DNA from: Corallochytrium limacisporum
Taxonomy: Eukaryota; Opisthokonta
Assembly: GCA_002811645.1 (NCBI GenBank)
Contig: PDIP01000073.1
Coordinates: 109,013-173,012, forward strand
Reading direction: 5' to 3'
DNA: 64,000 nucleotides
Positions 59,585 to 64,000 of the stretch are shown here, piece by piece. The translations under genes and the position numbers were made by a program. Below the pieces are notes generated by a model. The model saw only the letters and a program-made list of their open reading frames with translations, was not told the DNA's origin and did not search any database. The first letter of the stretch is position 1. Each line of letters starts with the position of its first letter.

Positions 59585-62500
59585 TTATGCCATGGAGATT
59601 CCTGCTGGGCCATAGATATCGTCCGCCTCGACACTGCCCTTGACGCAACTGTTGTGCTTGCCATTTGAAAACGTCGGCGGGTTCGTGACAATGGCCTCTC
59701 CCGGCTTGGAAATGGAAGTTCCATATTCATCCTCCTCATCTGCGCGATCGGGGAACATAGAGACCAACCACTGCTCCCTCGCATATTCTGTGGGCAGTGG
59801 TTTGATGCGAATTCTCAGATACCTGATGGTGAAGTTGGGAAGGATACAGATGACAATGCAACAAAACAACGAGAACCAGAAGGAGGCCAGGGAGGCAGTC
59901 TCAGCGAACACACCGGCAGCCTCTGGGGCCAGACTGGGCAGTGCAGAGTAGACTGGAGCAAACACGTAAATGGCAATCACGGACAGGAAGATGCCCAAGG
60001 AAGTGATCCAGTTCCATGTGTATATCATGGAAGCATTCTGAAGATTCACTACAGTGGTGGTGATCGCACCATAAACAAATCCAATTGAAGCTACCCCAAT
60101 ATCAGACTCGTAGAATGCTCCAAAGGTTATGAAATAGATGACTGCACCCTGATAAATGCCATCGACCAGCGACAGCAAGAAGATACGATTGTTGTAGAAC
60201 GCGTCCACCTGTCCTCCACGGTACAATTCAGGGTAGGCAATAAGGGTTTCACGCTGGACGTGTTGCTCGAAGATGCCCATAAATAGAGGAGGCAAGGCAG
60301 TGAGCACAGAATTGTAAATAAGGATCCAGAGCTGATCGACGTTATACTGACCACTAAAACCATTGAAAAATTGGTAGTAAAACAGAACAAAGACCAAGAC
60401 GACATTCTTGTAGAAGAAGAAAGACAGCATGCGTGCCAAGCGAGCATACGCCCAGGCACCATTGACCAGCAACAGTCCCTGTAGGTGTCGGAACTTGGCT
60501 ATAGCAAAATCACTTGCCATGACCGCCTGCATACCTTCCTTACCACTGACACCAATACCAATGTGAGCACCCATAATCATACTCACATCGTTTGCACCAT
60601 CACCAATCGCCAGAGTCATGCGGCCGAAGCGGCTCTTCACCAGCTTCACCACTGCTGCCTTTTGCAGAGGGGTCACACGGCAGCAGATACACACTTTGAT
60701 CATCGAGATAAGATGCAGGAAGTCCTTCTCGCAGGTATTGTGGAGGCAGTGAGCCAAAGTAGACCCCTCGATTATCAGGGCCAGATCTGCTTCTGTCTCC
60801 AGCATAACCTGTTTATCTCGTTCCTCCTCATCCTGAATGCTGGCATACTTTCTGACGTGTCCACGGATGATGTCTCTGGCGGCGTCGGCACTATTAGCCT
60901 GCAAAACGATGCGTTGCGTATTTGGTAGAAGAAGTTTGCAGGAGACACCAATATTCACAGCAGTTTCGAGTTTGTCTCCAGTCAACATCCACACTCGCAT
61001 TCCCGCCTGCTGCAACTTGAAGATGGTCTCCGGTACACCGTCCTGCAGTCTGTCCTCCACAGCAGTGGATCCGAAGAGTACAAAGTTTTTCTCGATCATT
61101 TCAGTTTGGGTCTGGAGGAGATGCTCCTTAAGCGACTTGTCGCCTTCGATGTTTGCCTGTAGATAATCCTCACTCCATTTTTCAAACCATTCTTCATCCA
61201 AGTCATTGCCGGCAACACCGAGAGTGCGCAGACCTTCCCGTGCGTAGTCGTCTAAATAGTTTTGAGTCTGCTCCTTGATGTTCTCTTCGGTCTTGTCAAC
61301 CAATTCCAGCATCACACTGTCCGCACCCTTGCTGTAGATTCTGATCTTACCTTCAGGGGTACGAATGATGGCAGAGCTACGCTTGCGGTCACTGTTGAAA
61401 GCAATGGTATCCTCTACGCTGTATGTACGTGCCTCACCATTAATGAAAATAGTCACACTGTCACTGTCCCTGGCCTGCAATACATAGCCAAAGTCGTTGC
61501 ATCGCTCGACCAGTGCTACCTCATCCGGGCTCTCGCCTTCGTAGTTGTAGGGTGTCGCAGGATTTCTTGACGGCAGCACAGTAGAATTCAAAACGAGGCC
61601 CAAAATAAAGTGGTGCATCATACAATCTGGATCATTGCGATCGATTTCAGCGTCCAATTCCACGACGCTCTTGTTGAACAGTGGCCATCCTAACCTCTCC
61701 TTCTGGGACGCATCCAAATGGAATTTGCTGCTGCGCACTGAGAACTGGCGCCAAATCATTTCGTTCTCAGTGAGTGTGCCAGTTTTGTCACTGAAGACGA
61801 ACTCAATCTGACCCAAATCTTCGTTCAGGTTGAATGCACGCGGTTGACAATGCTTGCCACTTTCGTCATCGTACATCGAGCGATCAAAGCGGATGAAGAA
61901 CAACTGTCCAAGCTTGATCAGTTCCATTGTAATGTACAACGAGATGGGAACCATTACGTTGTAAAGAATGATGAACTGGAAGAAAGATACGAACGCGCTC
62001 AGATCCTCATTGTCAATACCATCTTCAAAGGCAAAATACGGGAGATCGCTAAGATCTCGACGAGAGAGAAAGATCTTGTGTCCAATGGCGCTGATAGCAC
62101 ACATAATCGATAGTAAGAACAGCTGAAAGAGAACATGAGAGTTCATCATTTTTTCCAGCTTACTGCGCTTAGGCTTTGGTGGCGATGTGTTCAGTACCAC
62201 CTTGGTGTCATGTCCCGTATAAAGCACCACTCCGTACGCTTGAGGACAATTCCGCAGAACACAGCCACGTAAGAGGAGGTTTCCGCTGTCGATTGAGTAT
62301 ACCTCCTCCTGCCATTCAACAAAACCACTGAATTCGTAAATGCGCACATTAGGCGGTTCGCAGTTGACCACAAGGCTATCCACAACTTTGTCTGGTCCTT
62401 CCGTCTCGATTTCATTCTGCAAAACTGGCAACGCACGGCGTTGCTTAAGATTGGTCTCTCCATCTATGTTGGCAGTCTCTAGGAAGGCAAGACCATTCTC

Positions 62501-63079
62501 CACCTCGGAATGGAGCATCAGAATATCCGCAGGGATAATTTCCCCGTCCTCAAGCTTTACAATGTCCCCGACTTGCACCTGGCGCCACTCCACAACATGC
62601 CAGTCTGTACCGTTCCAGACCTGCGCCGGGCGAGCATTTACTTCCCTATCTGACCGCCAGCGTTGTAGGTCTTCCCGTGCGTCCTTTAAGGCAGTCACTG
62701 TGAGGACGAAAATTAAAGGAAATGCTGCCAGTCCGGATCCGAACGTAGATAATTGAGGAATGTAGTTCAGAACAATGAGAATCAAGAAGTAGATGTTCGC
62801 AATTCTATGGAACTGGTAGTACAGATTCTTTGGCAGAAAGGTCAAGAATGTGTACTGTGTTGAGGAGATGGAGTTATCGCAGAAAGGCATGTGATGGTGA
62901 TGATCCCTGTGGGGGAAGAATGTTCTAAAATGTGTCGCCTCATTGATGCTTGCCCCAGTCTTCTGGCGCTTTAGCCTCCTCTTTGCCTTGCTCAACTCAT
63001 TTTTACCATACCGGAAGCGAGCAGAACGCCTTGACCCCGTGGATCTCTGGCTCTGCTCATCTTGGATATCGAGAGCCAT
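59585..63079 (-). CDS. P4-ATPase (phospholipid flippase)
   Basis: A 1,164-residue type IV P-type ATPase that moves phospholipids from the outer or lumenal to the cytosolic leaflet, at the plasma membrane, Golgi or endosomes. Order: polar N terminus; a flippase entry motif NSISSTQYTFLTFLPKNLYY (residues about 70-89) then QFHRIANIYFL; actuator loop LETANIDGETNLKQR (DGET, as in P4 enzymes, not TGES); TM4 PISLYITMEL; phosphorylation site FSDKTGTLTENEM with D431; nucleotide-domain GESPDEVALVERC; hinge MLTGDKLETAVNIG; AIGDGANDVSMI; then six C-terminal membrane helices. RAFNLNEDLGQIEFVFSD before the phosphorylation site resembles the ATP10/Dnf-type proteins more than ATP11. A CDC50 beta-subunit would be needed for most P4-ATPases but is not encoded here. 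ATG at 63079. Confidence 0.93.
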   Translation of the reverse strand: MALDIQDEQSQRSTGSRRSARFRYGKNELSKAKRRLKRQKTGASINEATHFRTFFPHRDHHHHMPFCDNSISSTQYTFLTFLPKNLYYQFHRIANIYFLILIVLNYIPQLSTFGSGLAAFPLIFVLTVTALKDAREDLQRWRSDREVNARPAQVWNGTDWHVVEWRQVQVGDIVKLEDGEIIPADILMLHSEVENGLAFLETANIDGETNLKQRRALPVLQNEIETEGPDKVVDSLVVNCEPPNVRIYEFSGFVEWQEEVYSIDSGNLLLRGCVLRNCPQAYGVVLYTGHDTKVVLNTSPPKPKRSKLEKMMNSHVLFQLFLLSIMCAISAIGHKIFLSRRDLSDLPYFAFEDGIDNEDLSAFVSFFQFIILYNVMVPISLYITMELIKLGQLFFIRFDRSMYDDESGKHCQPRAFNLNEDLGQIEFVFSDKTGTLTENEMIWRQFSVRSSKFHLDASQKERLGWPLFNKSVVELDAEIDRNDPDCMMHHFILGLVLNSTVLPSRNPATPYNYEGESPDEVALVERCNDFGYVLQARDSDSVTIFINGEARTYSVEDTIAFNSDRKRSSAIIRTPEGKIRIYSKGADSVMLELVDKTEENIKEQTQNYLDDYAREGLRTLGVAGNDLDEEWFEKWSEDYLQANIEGDKSLKEHLLQTQTEMIEKNFVLFGSTAVEDRLQDGVPETIFKLQQAGMRVWMLTGDKLETAVNIGVSCKLLLPNTQRIVLQANSADAARDIIRGHVRKYASIQDEEERDKQVMLETEADLALIIEGSTLAHCLHNTCEKDFLHLISMIKVCICCRVTPLQKAAVVKLVKSRFGRMTLAIGDGANDVSMIMGAHIGIGVSGKEGMQAVMASDFAIAKFRHLQGLLLVNGAWAYARLARMLSFFFYKNVVLVFVLFYYQFFNGFSGQYNVDQLWILIYNSVLTALPPLFMGIFEQHVQRETLIAYPELYRGGQVDAFYNNRIFLLSLVDGIYQGAVIYFITFGAFYESDIGVASIGFVYGAITTTVVNLQNASMIYTWNWITSLGIFLSVIAIYVFAPVYSALPSLAPEAAGVFAETASLASFWFSLFCCIVICILPNFTIRYLRIRIKPLPTEYAREQWLVSMFPDRADEEDEYGTSISKPGEAIVTNPPTFSNGKHNSCVKGSVEADDIYGPAGISMA

Positions 63080-64000
63080 TGTGCAAACAATAGTTTGTCT
63101 GCTTGGGGAAAGCGTGCAAAAGTGTTCGCACCCTAACGGTCACAATCCGTTGACCTAGGTCTACTGCTTCTCTAACTTATGCATTCAATTTCATATATTC
63201 TCGTTCAAAATTTTATGCCGTCGAATGCGAAAATGTATATGATTCCGATAAAACTATGTATGTCACCGATGCCCATGGAATATAATGTACACTGATACAA
63301 GCAATGCCGTCATAAAAGAACGGAGAAACCTGTACTCCCTGTCATACCTTACCACCGCAGCAGGCCTTCATTGGATTCTTGACCAGCATGGCAGAGAAAG
63401 GTGCCATGTGTATTTACTTTACATTCTGACTTCTCCTCTACCCAAACCAACGCATACGGAGAAAAGCGTATGAAGCAGATGACACCATCACTCGCCTGTC
63501 CTCACTTTCCACTCACCCGTTTCTGAATTCTGATCTTCAAACGTCGTGCGCTCGCTTTGCCCTTCCGACCGTAGAGAACGGACGCACCCTTTGCGGGAGG
63601 GGAGTGGGCATTGCCTTTTGCCACCAGGACAAACCCTGGCCATATATTTACCACTGCACACAATGACAGAGCTCTGAGGCAGCGATGTGCATCGGATATG
63701 TGATGAGGTGAGTTATCAACTCAAGAATAATCGGACACTGCACCCTTAAACGGCAAGGGAAAAACTCATCGGTAGACGGGGACTCACCTCCTCCTTCGTT
63801 TAATCCCCAAACCGTGGACGTGTTACAGAATCTTTTGTGGCGACCGTAGCTTTCTTTGGCCTGCTTATGGCTCTCCACTCCGTCGGCTCCGCCCCACCGG
63901 TCCCATTTGTCCGTTTTCTGAATTTTTTCTATGTGTGGGAGAGATGAGAGACGACATAAAGAATACCCGAAAAAGAAACATTACTGGGAAGATAAATGAA
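63080..64000. other. Upstream flank of P4-ATPase gene, window edge
   Basis: About 920 bp that should contain the flippase promoter next to 63080. AT-rich stretches occur at about 63180-63290. Small frames on both strands have no recognisable similarity. Nothing else is seen up to the end of the window. Confidence 0.5.

Overview
The window is nuclear DNA from a eukaryote, most likely a unicellular opisthokont with almost no introns. Seventeen protein genes can be read as single uninterrupted ATG-to-stop frames. They include large eukaryotic proteins (about 2,000-residue HEATR5 and ASCC3 homologues), mitochondrial enzymes with targeting peptides, kinesin, ESCRT-III, exosome and Golgi proteins. 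No bacterial features (operons, Shine-Dalgarno sites) are present. A beta-TrCP-type F-box/WD40 protein, a hamartin (TSC1) homologue, CHMP2B and a PPP4R4-like remnant argue for a holozoan or close relative rather than a yeast, but the species cannot be named from the sequence. TAA, TAG and TGA are all used as stops.

Layout. 0-14.5 kb is dense: HEATR5/Laa1 (+), then COX20, ASCC3-type Ski2-like helicase and EMG1/NEP1 (all -). 16-25.4 kb holds mitochondrial branched-chain aminotransferase, RRP6/EXOSC10 and a mitochondrial cysteine synthase-like enzyme (all +), then an anoctamin/TMEM16 (-). 25.4-34.8 kb is a gene desert with only weak, decayed, possibly transposon-derived reading frames, small repeats and homopolymer C tracts. 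34.8-48 kb holds a PP2C phosphatase (+), a 60-N assembly gap flanked by a duplicated sequence, CHMP2B (+), beta-TrCP-like (-), a broken DUF2237 gene (+), a secreted SMPDL3/endopolyphosphatase-like metallophosphatase (-), a CENP-E-like kinesin-7 (+) and PPM1G with a minisatellite in its acidic insert (-). 48-54 kb holds a decayed PPP4R4-like gene (+) convergent with TSC1 (-). 54-58.3 kb is again empty. 58.3-63.1 kb holds a divergent GOLPH3/Vps74 protein (+) convergent with a P4-ATPase flippase (-).

Functional themes. Several genes act in membrane traffic and lipid organisation (HEATR5, GOLPH3-like, P4-ATPase, anoctamin, CHMP2B), others in RNA and ribosome biology (EMG1, RRP6, ASCC3), in mitochondria (COX20, BCAT, cysteine synthase-like) and in signalling or turnover (TSC1, beta-TrCP, two PP2C phosphatases). 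They are not arranged as a cluster. Each gene has its own flanks, and strand changes are frequent. I did not find a convincing new multi-gene system. The most interesting points are the two decayed conserved genes, the perfect 15-bp repeat array inside PPM1G, the apparent loss of calcium ligands in the anoctamin, and the retained phosphodegron pocket of the beta-TrCP homologue.
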